A stretch of 64,000 nt of DNA, taken from Streptomyces wedmorensis (GTDB taxonomy: Bacteria; Actinomycetota; Actinomycetes; Streptomycetales; Streptomycetaceae). Positions 53,269 through 61,916 of the stretch are shown in pieces (the first letter of the stretch is position 1; each line of letters starts with the position of its first letter). The notes beneath the pieces are model-generated. The model ran no database searches and was not told the DNA's origin. It saw only the letters and a program-made list of their open reading frames with translations. The position numbers and the translations under genes are program-made. The DNA lies in the NCBI RefSeq assembly GCF_000716445.1, contig NZ_JNWK01000033.1, forward strand, positions 1 through 64,000, in the 5' to 3' direction.

Positions 53269-53715
53269 ATGACCTGGAAGCGCACCACTTCGCTCGCCGC
53301 CGTCGCCGCCCTCGCCGTCCTCGGACTCACCGCCTGCCAGTCGGAGGGCAGCGACGCCAAGGGCGGCGCCACCGCCACCGCGACCACCCAGGCCCCGGCC
53401 GACGGCTCCGGCGGCGCCGGCACCGCGACCCCGGACGCGCCCGCCGACGGCGTGAAGAAGCCGGACGACCTGCCCGCCGACCTGCCGCTGCCGTCCGGGG
53501 AGCTGACGTCCGTGACCGGCGGCACCGGCGGCTACGTCATGACGTACGCCGCCACGGACCCGAAGGGCGTCCTCGCCGAGTACCGCAAGGCCCTGGAAGG
53601 CGCCCAGTACACGGTGGTGGACATCGCGGGCGTCTTCACCGCCACCTCGGACAAGACCTCCGTCTCGGTCGTCACCACCGCCGACACCGTCGTCCTCACG
53701 CTGGCCACCCTCTGA
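53269..53715 (+). CDS. Secreted lipoprotein of unknown function
   Basis: 148 residues. Signal peptide with lipobox LTAC (Cys about 23), a Thr/Ala/Gly/Pro-rich spacer to about 65, then a compact domain (LPLPSGELTSVTGGTGGYVM, DPKGVLAEYRKALEGAQYTVVD, KTSVSVVTTADTVVLTLATL). The LPLPxG and xYRxALExAGY patterns recall small secreted domains seen beside actinobacterial kinases. It precedes a Ser/Thr kinase by 31 nt and is divergent from the XRE gene. A stress or envelope signalling role is inferred from context only. Confidence 0.8.
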   Translation: MTWKRTTSLAAVAALAVLGLTACQSEGSDAKGGATATATTQAPADGSGGAGTATPDAPADGVKKPDDLPADLPLPSGELTSVTGGTGGYVMTYAATDPKGVLAEYRKALEGAQYTVVDIAGVFTATSDKTSVSVVTTADTVVLTLATL

Positions 53716-53739
53716 CCCGCCGCGCCGCGGAGGTACTCT
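53712..53739 (+). promoter_or_regulatory. Candidate leaderless promoter of the kinase gene
   Basis: CTGACC (53712-53717) and TACTCT (53734-53739) are spaced by 16 nt, and the -10 ends 7 nt before the kinase ATG, the geometry of a leaderless transcript. The GGAGG at 53729 is too far (13 nt) for ideal initiation. Confidence 0.35.
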
Positions 53740-53746
53740 GCGGCGC

Positions 53747-54958
53747 ATGGAAGCAGGGGGGATGCTCGCCGGGCGGTACCGGCTCGTGGCGCCGGTGGCA
53801 CGCGGAGCGCAGGGCGCGGTGTGGCGGGCCGTCGACACGCACGGCGGCACGGAAGTGGCCGTGAAGGTGTCCGGGAGCGCGGACCTGGAGTCGTTGCTGC
53901 GGCTCGTCTGCGAGCAGTCGGTCCGTCTCGGCCACCCCCATGTCCTCACCCCCGTCGACTGGTTCGTCCGCGAGGGCGAGGCCTGGCTGGTGCTGCCGCT
54001 GGTACGCGGCGGCACCCTCGCCGGACTCCTCGCCGACTACGGCGAACTCCCCATCGAGGCGGGGCTTTTGATCGCCCAGCAGCTGATGGAGGCACTGGTC
54101 GCCGTGCACGGGGCGGGGCTCGTGCACCGTGACGTGAAGCCCTCCAACCTGCTGCTCGCGGCGAGCGGACCCGGCCGCCCGTGCCTGTACCTGAGCGACT
54201 TCGGCCTGGCCCGGGTGCTGCCCCATCTGCGGCTCACCTCGACGAGGTTCGTCGCGGGCACCCCGGACTACCTGGCCCCGGAGGTCCGCGCCGGGTCGGG
54301 CGGCGGTCCCGAACAGGACGTCTACGCGGCGGGGCTCGTACTCCGCGAGCTCGGGGCGCCCGCCGCCCTCGTGGCCGCGATGACCGCCGACGCCCCCGGC
54401 GACCGCCCGACGGCTCGCGAGGCCCGCGACGAACTGGCCCGCCGCCGGGCCGCCTCGGGACCCGTGCGGTGGCCCGTCCTGTGGGACGGCGAACCCTTCC
54501 TGATTCCGGACCAGTTCACGGACGAACCGCTGCCCCGGGTGGAGCCGCCCCGGCCCGCCGCGCCGGCCTCCACCCCGTCCGTGCCCGCCGCGCCCGCGTT
54601 CGCGCAGGCGGCAACGCCCCCGGCGGTGCGCCGTCGCCGGGGGCGGGTGGCGCTCGGGGCGGCCGTCCTGGGGGCCGTGGCCCTCACCGCCGCCGCGATG
54701 ACGGCCTTCGCCGCGCTCACCTCGGAGGCCGGGGCCGGAGGCGCTCCGGCCGGCTCCTCGCCGGCCCCGGTCCGCACGGTGCCGCCCCACGCCGAGGAGG
54801 GGCCTCCCGACCCCGCGGGACCCGCCGTGTTCGCCCCGTGCGCCCCGGAGGAGGCGCTCGCCGTCTCCTTCAGCCCCGAGGGGTACCTCCTGGTCTGCGA
54901 CCACGTGCCGGCCACCGCCCGCTACGAGTGGACCCCGCAGCTCTCCGAGGAGTACTAG
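53747..54958 (+). CDS. Receptor-like Ser/Thr protein kinase
   Basis: 403 residues. Kinase domain about 5-235: G-loop APVARGAQGAVWRAVD, Lys in VAVKVSG, catalytic loop GLVHRDVKPSNLLL, DFG in YLSDFGLARV, and TPDYLAPEVRAG. A shortened C-lobe follows. A Pro/Ala linker, one membrane helix (about 300-322, VALGAAVLGAVALTAAAMTAF) and a small extracellular tail with two Cys (FAPCAPEEAL, YLLVCDHVP) complete a PknB-type topology. It lacks PASTA repeats. Possibly senses the envelope together with the lipoprotein encoded upstream. Convergent with the c-di-GMP gene. Confidence 0.88.
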   Translation: MEAGGMLAGRYRLVAPVARGAQGAVWRAVDTHGGTEVAVKVSGSADLESLLRLVCEQSVRLGHPHVLTPVDWFVREGEAWLVLPLVRGGTLAGLLADYGELPIEAGLLIAQQLMEALVAVHGAGLVHRDVKPSNLLLAASGPGRPCLYLSDFGLARVLPHLRLTSTRFVAGTPDYLAPEVRAGSGGGPEQDVYAAGLVLRELGAPAALVAAMTADAPGDRPTAREARDELARRRAASGPVRWPVLWDGEPFLIPDQFTDEPLPRVEPPRPAAPASTPSVPAAPAFAQAATPPAVRRRRGRVALGAAVLGAVALTAAAMTAFAALTSEAGAGGAPAGSSPAPVRTVPPHAEEGPPDPAGPAVFAPCAPEEALAVSFSPEGYLLVCDHVPATARYEWTPQLSEEY

Positions 54959-54986
54959 GCCCTGTCCGGGTCGGGGGCCGCCGGGT

Positions 54987-57152
54987 TCAGACCGCGTCCG
55001 CCAGGAGGAGGGAGTGGATGCGGTCCGGGGCGCCGGGGCGGGCGTAGTACCAGCCCTGGGCGGTGTCGCAGCCGAGGTCGCGGAGTCGGCGGGCCTGGGC
55101 GCCGGTCTCGACGCCCTCGACGGTGACGGCGAGTTCGAGGCTGTGGGCCAGGGAGACGATCCCTTCGACGATCTTCAGGTCGACCGGGTCCACGGGGTGC
55201 TGCTGCATGCCCCGGGTGAAGGAGCGGTCGAGCTTGAGGACGCTCACCGGAAGCCGGCGGAGGTTGGCGAGGTTCGAGTAGCCGGTGCCGAAGTCGTCGA
55301 GCGCGATGTCGACGCCCATCTCGGCCAGCTGCCGCAGCGGCTTCAGGAGGTCCTCGTCGGCGCCGATCAGGGCGGACTCGGTGACTTCGAGGCAGAGCGC
55401 GCCGGGTTCGAGTCCCGAGCGCTCCAGGACGTCGACGGTGTCGGCGACCAGACGCGGATGGTGCAGCTGGGTCGGCGAGAGGTTCACGTTGATCCGCAGC
55501 GGGCCGCCGTCGGCGTGCCGGGTCTGCCAGAAGCGGGCCTGGCGCACGGCCTCCTGGAGCACCCAGCGGCCGAGGGGCACGATGAGGCCGGTGTCCTCGG
55601 CGAGCGGGATGAAGCGGTCGGGGCCGAGCACCCCGTGCTGCGGGTGGCACCAGCGTACGAGCGCCTCCGCGCCGTGCACGCTGCCGTCGTCGAGGTGGAC
55701 GAGCGGCTGGTACTCGATGAAGAACTCGCCGCGTTCCAGGGCGGTGGGCAGGGCCGTGGTGAGTCCGTGCCGGGTGATGGCGCGGGCGTCGGCCTCCGGG
55801 TCGGCGAGCTCGAAGCGGTTGCCGCCCGCGGACTTGGCCCGGTACATGGTGATGTCGGCGCTGCGGAGGACCTCGGCGGGGGTCCGCTCCCCCGCCGGTC
55901 CCTCGACGACGCCGAGGCTGCCGCGGACGGTCAGTTCGCGGCCGTCGATGCGGAGGGGGGTGGCGAGGGCGGCGAGGATGCGGTCGGCGAGTTCGGTGAC
56001 GTCCCGTTCGCCGCCGGGGGCGGTGGTGAGGGCGACGAACTCGTCGCCGCCGAGTCGGGCCACCATCTCGCCCGCGCCCGTGACGCAGCTCTGCAGCCGG
56101 TCGGCGACCTCGACGAGCAGCCGGTCGCCGGCGGAGTGGCCGAGGCTGTCGTTGATGACCTTGAATCCGTCGAGGTCGAGGTAGCAGAGGCCGAAGCGGG
56201 CGTTGTCGCCGGGCGCGAGGGCCTTCTCCAGGCGTTCGAAGAACAGGGTCCGGTTGGGCAGCCCGGTGAGCGCGTCGTGGGTCGCCTCGTACCGCAGGCG
56301 CAGGTGGAGCAGGCGCCGTTCGGTGGTGTCCTCCAGGAGGGCGAGCTGGTACTGGGGCCGGCCCTCGGCGTCGCGGAGGAGCGAGACCGTGAGGTTGGTC
56401 CACAGAACCGTTCCGTCACCCCGGTAGTAGGGCTTCTCGACGCGGTAGTGCTCGCGCTCGCCGCGGACCAGCTCCTCGTACAGCTTCCAGACGTGCGGCC
56501 CGTCCTCCGGGTGGGCCCACTCGCTGACGTTCTTGCTGCGGACCTGGCCCTCCATGCCGCCGAACATGCGGGTGAGGGTCTCGTTGATCTCCAGGACGTT
56601 GCCGTCGAGGTCGGCGATGCCGATGCCGATCGCCGCGCCGTCGAAGACCGCGCGGAAGCGGCTCTCGGTGGCGTGCAGGGCGATCTCGGCGGCGCTGCGG
56701 GCGGTGAGCGCCGAGCGGGCGATGGCCTCCTGCTCGGCGCGGGTCCGCTCGCGCAGGGCCTGCGCGTAGCCGGTGGCCATGGCGTGCTGGAGCCGGGCGC
56801 AGCGGGCACGGAGTTCCTCGGCCGGCAGGTCCGACTCCGTGCCGCAGTAGAGCACCAGGTACGAATCGACCACGCCGAGGCTGCGGCCGAGCGCGTCCGG
56901 GTCGGTGCAGTGGGCGGCGATCAGGTCCGCGCCGGTGCGCTGGGCCGGGGCCGTGTCGAAGGGCCGGGCGTGCAGCGCGTCGCACAGGGTGCGGGCCAGC
57001 GGCAGCAGGTGCACCTCGAATTCGGCGCGGGTCAGCGAGGTGGCCGTCACCGGGAAGATGGCGCGGCTCCAGATGGTGACGAAGCGCCTGAGCCTGTCCT
57101 CCGGGCCGTCGGCCTCCGCGATTGCGCCGGTCGGCTGCGACGGGACCTTCAC
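54987..57152 (-). CDS. rmdA: PAS-GGDEF-EAL cyclic di-GMP enzyme, RmdA-like
   Basis: 721 residues, no membrane segment. An N-terminal helical region (1-160), PAS/PAC (about 165-285, FRAVFDGAAIGIGIADLDGN, FLLEDTTERR-like ALLEDTTERRLL), GGDEF (about 285-455, intact ARLGGDEFVAL and DLDGFKVINDSLGH) and EAL (about 470-715, GAEALVRW, NVNLSPTQL, LEVTESALI, DDFGTGYSNL, VEGVET) follow in order. Active-site residues of both output domains are present. The domain order matches RmdA of S. coelicolor, a c-di-GMP phosphodiesterase needed for normal aerial growth; orthology is inferred. GTG overlaps the methyltransferase stop (GTGA). Confidence 0.85.
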   Translation of the reverse strand: MKVPSQPTGAIAEADGPEDRLRRFVTIWSRAIFPVTATSLTRAEFEVHLLPLARTLCDALHARPFDTAPAQRTGADLIAAHCTDPDALGRSLGVVDSYLVLYCGTESDLPAEELRARCARLQHAMATGYAQALRERTRAEQEAIARSALTARSAAEIALHATESRFRAVFDGAAIGIGIADLDGNVLEINETLTRMFGGMEGQVRSKNVSEWAHPEDGPHVWKLYEELVRGEREHYRVEKPYYRGDGTVLWTNLTVSLLRDAEGRPQYQLALLEDTTERRLLHLRLRYEATHDALTGLPNRTLFFERLEKALAPGDNARFGLCYLDLDGFKVINDSLGHSAGDRLLVEVADRLQSCVTGAGEMVARLGGDEFVALTTAPGGERDVTELADRILAALATPLRIDGRELTVRGSLGVVEGPAGERTPAEVLRSADITMYRAKSAGGNRFELADPEADARAITRHGLTTALPTALERGEFFIEYQPLVHLDDGSVHGAEALVRWCHPQHGVLGPDRFIPLAEDTGLIVPLGRWVLQEAVRQARFWQTRHADGGPLRINVNLSPTQLHHPRLVADTVDVLERSGLEPGALCLEVTESALIGADEDLLKPLRQLAEMGVDIALDDFGTGYSNLANLRRLPVSVLKLDRSFTRGMQQHPVDPVDLKIVEGIVSLAHSLELAVTVEGVETGAQARRLRDLGCDTAQGWYYARPGAPDRIHSLLLADAV

Positions 57153-57961
57153 GCTGTGCGCCCCACCCCTGCGAAGCCGGAGAAGGCGTAGGGATCCTCC
57201 TCCTCGACCGGGCTCTCCGGTCGCCAGAGGGGCATCGGGACGAGGCCGGGCTCGACCATCTCGGTGCCCTCGAAGAAGCGGGCGATCTCGCCGCTGGACC
57301 GCATCACCAGGGGGTTGCGGATGTTCCGGTAGACGCCCACGGTGCCGTCCGCCTCGTCCTCCAGGAGCGGGATGCCCTCGTAGGAGGCGTGGGTGACGAC
57401 GACGAGGCTGCCGGGGGCGAGGGCGCCGAGCAGTTCGGCGACGGCCTCGTACGGGCGGTCCTCGTCCTCCAGGAAGTGCAGGACGGCGACGAGGAGGAGG
57501 GCGACCGGCCGGTTCAGGTCGAGCAGTCGGGAGACCTCGGGGCTGTAGAGGATCTCGGCCGGCTTGCGCAGGTCGGCGGCGACGACCGCGGCGGCCTCGT
57601 CGCCCTCCAGGACGGCGCGGCTGTGGGCGACGGCGACCGGGTCGTGGTCGACGTAGACGACGCGCGCGGCGGGGTCGGCCTTCCGGGCGACCTCGTGCAC
57701 GTTGCCGAAGGTGGGTATGCCGGAGCCGATGTCCAGGAACTGGGTGACGTCGTTGTCAACGGCGTAGCGGACGGCGCGCCGCATGAAGGCACGGTTCGCC
57801 TGCATGATCTTCGGCAGGCCCGGCATGAACTCCATGGCCTTGCGCGCCGCTTCCCGGTCCACTTCGAAGTTGTGCGAGCCGCCCAGATAGAAGTCGTACA
57901 TACGGGACACGCTCGGTACCGAGATGTCGATACCAGGCGGAGCCCAGGCGGGACGCTCCAT
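57149..57961 (-). CDS. DUF574 SAM-dependent methyltransferase
   Basis: 270 residues of the actinobacterial Methyltransf_19/DUF574 family. WAPPGIDISVPSVSRMYDFY-LGGSHNFEVDR at the start is the family hallmark (given in two parts). SAM-binding LDIGSGIPTFGNVHEVA (about 78), VVYVDHDPVAVAHSRAVL (about 100) and LLLVAVLHFLED (about 155) follow. The substrate is unknown. ATG 57959-57961 has GGAG 8 nt upstream; the frame extends 77 residues further without family similarity. Translationally coupled to the c-di-GMP gene by a 4-nt overlap. Confidence 0.88.
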   Translation of the reverse strand: MERPAWAPPGIDISVPSVSRMYDFYLGGSHNFEVDREAARKAMEFMPGLPKIMQANRAFMRRAVRYAVDNDVTQFLDIGSGIPTFGNVHEVARKADPAARVVYVDHDPVAVAHSRAVLEGDEAAAVVAADLRKPAEILYSPEVSRLLDLNRPVALLLVAVLHFLEDEDRPYEAVAELLGALAPGSLVVVTHASYEGIPLLEDEADGTVGVYRNIRNPLVMRSSGEIARFFEGTEMVEPGLVPMPLWRPESPVEEEDPYAFSGFAGVGRTA

Positions 57962-58456
57962 CAATGTCTCCAACAAGTCGCCATGGGATGCGGCCATGTG
58001 TTCGCGGCCGGTGTTCGAGGTGAGGCTACTGATCGCCCGCCGGGAGAGCGAGTAGAAACGGAAATTAGCGGTCCGTTCTTGGTCACACGCCATTGGCACG
58101 TGCTCCCGGAACGCAGAGTTCACGCCTTCAGGCTGTGCAAATTCACGTGCATATGATCGTGCGTCGGCTACACCGGCGACGCCGCTCACCATCCGACGGT
58201 GGCCCAGGTCCCGCCCGTACCTCGGCCGTTGCCGTTGTCAGGACCCGGTCGCCGGTGCAGGATGCCCCGTTGACGGCCCGATCCGACAGGGCGACAACCG
58301 GACAGTTCTCGATCCGGAGGCCGGAACGGACCTTCTCGGCCCCCGTCCGGAATCACGCGGTCGGCGATACCGGGCATTGAGCCGAATCCGAGTCCGACAC
58401 ACGGCGAAACGTCAAGCCCGCACAACCGGAGATCCCCTCCATCCGGCGAATCCGCC
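57962..58456. other. Intergenic region, divergent promoters
   Basis: About 495 nt between the methyltransferase and the His/Pro-rich protein genes. It holds an AT-richer patch at 58055-58160 (GAAATTAGCGG; TTCACGTGCATATGATCGTG) likely to contain the methyltransferase promoter. No coding frame with proper codon bias, no RNA gene seen. Confidence 0.4.
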
Positions 58457-59212
58457 GTGATTCCGCCCCGGCGCGCGCCTCATGTGATCAAGCTCGACGG
58501 CGTGTCTCTGTACGGATCACTCCTCGCGCGGCCGGTGGCGGCCCTGGGACTGGTGTGGCTGCTCGCCTCGCCCGTGCCCGCCGCCGCCGACGCCTGCGCC
58601 TACGCCTCCACCGACCAGGACGGCTCGAACATCGCGGTGGCCGTCGCCGGCGGCGGCCACAGCCACGGCCACGACGGTGACGGCGACGACGGCCGCGGCA
58701 AGGGCCACCACCAGCACGGCAAGGGCAAAGGCAAGGGCCACGACCACCACCACCCGAAGCCCTGCCCTCCCAAGCCGCCCCCGCCGTGCCCGTCGCCCAC
58801 GCCCACGCCCACGCCCACGCCGACGCCCACTCCCTCCCCCACACCGAAGCCCGAACCGCCGAAGCCCTCCCCGTCCCCGACGCCGACGCCGGAGCCGCCC
58901 CCGCCGCCACCCACGCCCGAGCCGCCCCCGCCGCGTCCCGTACCGAAGCCGCCGGCCGTCCGCCCCGCGCCGCGTCCGGAGCCGCCGAAGCCCGCGCCGC
59001 CGACCACGAGGCCGCCTGAACCCGCGCCCGCGCCGCCGCCTCCGCCGACCGTGCGCCCGCGTCGCCCGGCCCCCACGCCCGTGGCGCTGCCCCACTACCG
59101 ACCGGCCACGCAGGCCAAGCGGGAGGGCGGCACCTCCGTCGTCACCGCGACGCTGATGATCACGGCCCCGGCCGTGCTCGCGACGGCGATCCTGCGCCCC
59201 CGGTCCAAATGA
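58457..59212 (+). CDS. Secreted His-rich, Pro-rich surface protein with C-terminal anchor
   Basis: 251 residues from GTG 58457; GTG 58484 (VIKLDGVSLYG) is also possible and neither has a clear ribosome site. Signal peptide (about 20-45, LARPVAALGLVWLLASPVPAAADA). A His/Gly/Lys/Asp-rich stretch (about 65-100, many HGH and HHH) could bind metal. About 110 residues of Pro-rich repeats (PTPTPTPT, PEPPKP, PEPPPPPP) form an extended wall-spanning rod. A final hydrophobic helix (VVTATLMITAPAVLATAIL) and RPRSK tail anchor it. No LPXTG. Real coding is supported by the signal and anchor; no catalytic domain. Confidence 0.75.
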   Translation: MIPPRRAPHVIKLDGVSLYGSLLARPVAALGLVWLLASPVPAAADACAYASTDQDGSNIAVAVAGGGHSHGHDGDGDDGRGKGHHQHGKGKGKGHDHHHPKPCPPKPPPPCPSPTPTPTPTPTPTPSPTPKPEPPKPSPSPTPTPEPPPPPPTPEPPPPRPVPKPPAVRPAPRPEPPKPAPPTTRPPEPAPAPPPPPTVRPRRPAPTPVALPHYRPATQAKREGGTSVVTATLMITAPAVLATAILRPRSK

Positions 59213-59303
59213 CCCGCCGCCGCACCGGTCGCCCTACGCGCCGGACAGCCGTCCCGCTGCCCTCCCGTCCCCTTCACCCGCCGAGTCCCGCCGGAGAGCT
59301 TTC

Positions 59304-60068
59304 ATGTCCGAATGGCTTGTTCTGACCCTTGCGATGGCGGCCGCCTGCGCCGTCGTCCTGACCATCGTCGTCATCAACAACCGCCGGATCCCCGAGGACG
59401 ACGACCCCAGCGAGACCCCCGACGTCATCGAGTACATGACGATGATGATCGGCGTGATCTACGCGATCGTCCTCGGTCTGGCCATCGCCGGCGTCTGGGA
59501 GGCCCGCGGGGCCGCCCAGGAGACCGTCCGGCAGGAGGCCCAGGCGATGCACGAGATCTCGGCCCGCGCCGAGGTGTATCCGCAGGCGGTCCGGGAGGGC
59601 ATCCGCGCCGACGTCGACGCGTACGTCTCGTACGTGGTCCACGACGAGTGGACGTACATGTCCGAGCACGGCGAGCTGAGCGACGAGGGGACCGCGCTCC
59701 TGGAGCGGGTCCGGCGCAGCGTCACCGACTACCAGCCCGCCAACGACTTCGAGGGGCAGGCCTACCAGCCGCTGGTCGACCGGGTGGCGGCGGCCGACGA
59801 CGCCCGGGGGGCCCGCGGGCAGAGCGCGGGGGCGACCATGCCGGGGGTGGTGTGGTTCGGCCTGATCATCGGCGCCCTGGTGACGGTCGGCCTGATCTTC
59901 ACGCTCCAGATCCGCAGGACCGGGCGGGAGTTGCTGCTCGCCGGGCTCTTCAGCGTCCTGATCGCGTTCCTGCTGTTCCTCATCTGGGACTTCGACGCGC
60001 CGTTCGGCCGGGGCATCTCGGCCACCGCCACGCCGTTCACCGATCTGTTCCCGCAGCTCACACGGTGA
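59304..60068 (+). CDS. DUF4239 membrane protein
   Basis: 254 residues. Four hydrophobic helices in two pairs: 4-24 (LVLTLAMAAACAVVLTIVVI), 46-64 (MMIGVIYAIVLGLAIAGVW), 180-200 (VWFGLIIGALVTVGLIFTL) and 210-228 (LLAGLFSVLIAFLLFLIWD). Between the pairs lies a soluble helical loop of about 110 residues with conserved EARGAAQETVRQEAQAM. This is the DUF4239 pattern; function is unknown. GGAGAG lies before the ATG. An imperfect hairpin at 60081-60115 (GAATGGG...CCCCATTC) follows and may terminate. Confidence 0.85.
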   Translation: MSEWLVLTLAMAAACAVVLTIVVINNRRIPEDDDPSETPDVIEYMTMMIGVIYAIVLGLAIAGVWEARGAAQETVRQEAQAMHEISARAEVYPQAVREGIRADVDAYVSYVVHDEWTYMSEHGELSDEGTALLERVRRSVTDYQPANDFEGQAYQPLVDRVAAADDARGARGQSAGATMPGVVWFGLIIGALVTVGLIFTLQIRRTGRELLLAGLFSVLIAFLLFLIWDFDAPFGRGISATATPFTDLFPQLTR

Positions 60069-60235
60069 TCCAGGCCGTCCGAATGGGCCGCACGGGGGAC
60101 AATCGTGCCCCATTCGCACGCCTGGGATCGCGGCTGTGGTAGTGCGCTCCTAGCGTGTCCGGCATCGAGGTGTACGCAAGGCGTTCGGCGGAAACCCCCT
60201 TCCGCGGCTGCCCCTCGGGACCCGGAGGATTCACC

Positions 60236-60802
60236 ATGCGCGCGATACGTGCCGCTACCACTGCCCTGCTGGGGGCGGCCGCCCTCGCCCTGGCCGCCCC
60301 CACCGCCGTCGCGGCGGACGACACTCCCGCCAACGGCCCGCGGGCACCGAAGGCCAAGGCCCCGGGCGACTTCGTCGTGTCGCCCGGGGTCGTCGCCCCC
60401 GGCGGCCGGGTGACGCTCAGCGCGCCCGGCTGCGCCAGTACGGCGACGGCCTCGGCCGGCATCTTCGACACCGTCGTCATCGCACCGGGCTCGGCGGCCA
60501 CCGCCCTCGTGGACATCGACGCCAAGCGCGGCGCCGTGTACACGGTGTCGTTCAACTGCACCGGCGGAGTCCAGGACACCGTCGACCTCAGCATCAGCGG
60601 CACCCCCGCCCCCACCGCCACCCCGACCATCAGCGCCACGATCCTCACCCCCCCGCGCGGGGTACGGGGAGGTCTCGGAGGGTCGGTGGACAGCGGCGTC
60701 GAACCCCTGGAGCTGGCGGCCGGCGGCGCGCTGGTCGTGGCCGGGGCCACCGGCGTCGTGTACGTGGTGCGCCGCCGCAACGGCTCGGCCCGGCGCCACT
60801 GA
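60236..60802 (+). CDS. Secreted protein with GGLGG tail (paralogue A)
   Basis: 188 residues. Signal peptide (1-28, ALLGAAALALAAPTAVAADD). An Ig-like beta domain (about 45-125) has GGRVTLSAPGCASTATAS and YTVSFNCTGGVQ, two Cys probably bridged. The Pro/Thr linker leads to RGGLGGSVDSG, a hydrophobic helix (LELAAGGALVVAGATGVVYV) and VRRRNGSARRH. The tail has the three-part form of a sortase signal but no LPXTG. GGAGG (60223-60227) precedes the ATG. It shares architecture and the GGLGGS tail with the convergent gene at 60911, and a class F sortase lies 1.1 kb away. Confidence 0.82.
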   Translation: MRAIRAATTALLGAAALALAAPTAVAADDTPANGPRAPKAKAPGDFVVSPGVVAPGGRVTLSAPGCASTATASAGIFDTVVIAPGSAATALVDIDAKRGAVYTVSFNCTGGVQDTVDLSISGTPAPTATPTISATILTPPRGVRGGLGGSVDSGVEPLELAAGGALVVAGATGVVYVVRRRNGSARRH

Positions 60803-60837
60803 CCGGGCGTCGCGGCCGGACCGGTGGGCGCCACGGA

Positions 60838-60882
60838 CGCCCGCCGCCCCCGGGTCCCAGCGGGACTCGGGGGCGGCGGGCG
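60838..60882. terminator. Bidirectional terminator between the paralogous secreted-protein genes
   Basis: 21-bp arms (60838-60858 and 60862-60882) pair with a single G-T position over a 3-nt loop, exactly between the two convergent stops. Confidence 0.92.
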
Positions 60883-60910
60883 CAGCGGGCCGACCGGGAG
60901 GTTCGACCGG

Positions 60911-61435
60911 TCAGACTCCCGCGCCGGTCATACGGCGACGGCGGGCGATGAAGACCCCGCCGCCGAGCGCGGCCGCGGCGACCAGGCTGCCGCCCACGGC
61001 CATCTCGGTGGAGCTGGGCGCGAGCGAGCCTCCGAGACCGCCCTGCGCGCCCTGGCCGGCCAGGACCCGGAACGGCTGGGTCAGGGTGCGGCCGTTGCAC
61101 TGGACGGCCAGGTTGTACTGGCCGGGCGTGGCGTTGTTGAAGATGCGGGGGGTGGCGGTCGACACGCCGTTGACGGCGGCGGGGAGCGTGGTCGTCGGGA
61201 AGGCGTTCGACGTGACCGTGCCACCCGCGCAGCCGCGGACGGTGATCGTGAGGATCGCGCCCTGGTGGACCGCGAAGGGGGACACGGTGACGCCGTTGGA
61301 ACCGTCTCCGCCCCGCTCGGTCTGGAGAGGGACCGTCACGTTGCTGGGCCCGTTGGTTGCGGTGGCGAGGGGGGCCGCGAGTCCGAGCGCCGCGAACGCG
61401 GTCGCCGTCACCGCCAGAGTGCGTGCAGCACGCAT
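60911..61435 (-). CDS. Secreted protein with GGLGG tail (paralogue B)
   Basis: 174 residues. Signal peptide (1-26, RTLAVTATAFAALGLAAPLA), an Ig-like domain with ILTITVRGCAGGTVTSNAF and YNLAVQCNGRTL (Cys pair as in paralogue A). The tail is QGGLGGSLAPSST, a hydrophobic helix (MAVGGSLVAAAALGGGVFI) and ARRRRMTGAGV. AGGAGG lies 7 nt before ATG 61433-61435. The two paralogues are convergent, suggesting an old inverted duplication. Both look like wall- or membrane-anchored adaptor proteins and are candidate substrates of the nearby class F sortase. Confidence 0.82.
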   Translation of the reverse strand: MRAARTLAVTATAFAALGLAAPLATATNGPSNVTVPLQTERGGDGSNGVTVSPFAVHQGAILTITVRGCAGGTVTSNAFPTTTLPAAVNGVSTATPRIFNNATPGQYNLAVQCNGRTLTQPFRVLAGQGAQGGLGGSLAPSSTEMAVGGSLVAAAALGGGVFIARRRRMTGAGV

Positions 61436-61916
61436 GGTTGAACCTCCTGTGGAAGACGCCCCAAAGCGGTGCTCCGGGAGATTCGACGAGTACGCCTTCC
61501 ATGACGAACCATCACCAGTCGGTGCGAGCCGTGCACGTCGGCACTGGGCCACCCCGGTGAGGCGACACGCCGAGGGAAGAGCCCCCTGAGGCAACGGAGC
61601 CGCAGGTCAAAGGCGTTCGGGATGCTTATCCGACGATTACTCGGATGGGTCAGCCCCGACGTCACCCGGCTGCACCCCGGCCGCGCTTCGGCACGGGCTG
61701 CCGGGCTCGCCCCTCACCCGCCCCGCCGCCGCCTCCACGCATACCCCCCGCGCCGCCTCCGGCCCGCGCCTCGGCCGGGGCCGTCCGCGCCCGTCCCGTA
61801 GGCCGCCGACGGCCCTGACACCCGTCCGGCGGCGGGCCCTCACCCGTTCGCGCCGTCCGGCGCGACGGCGCGCGCGACCGGCTTTACCGTTCTGACGACG
61901 CCGAGAAGGGAGAACC
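61436..61916. other. Intergenic region between paralogue B and the class F sortase
   Basis: About 480 nt. It contains a dyad ATCCGA-N7-TCGGAT (61628-61646), a likely promoter/operator for one of the divergent genes, then about 200 nt of extremely C-rich DNA without a credible frame. No RNA gene seen. Confidence 0.4.
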
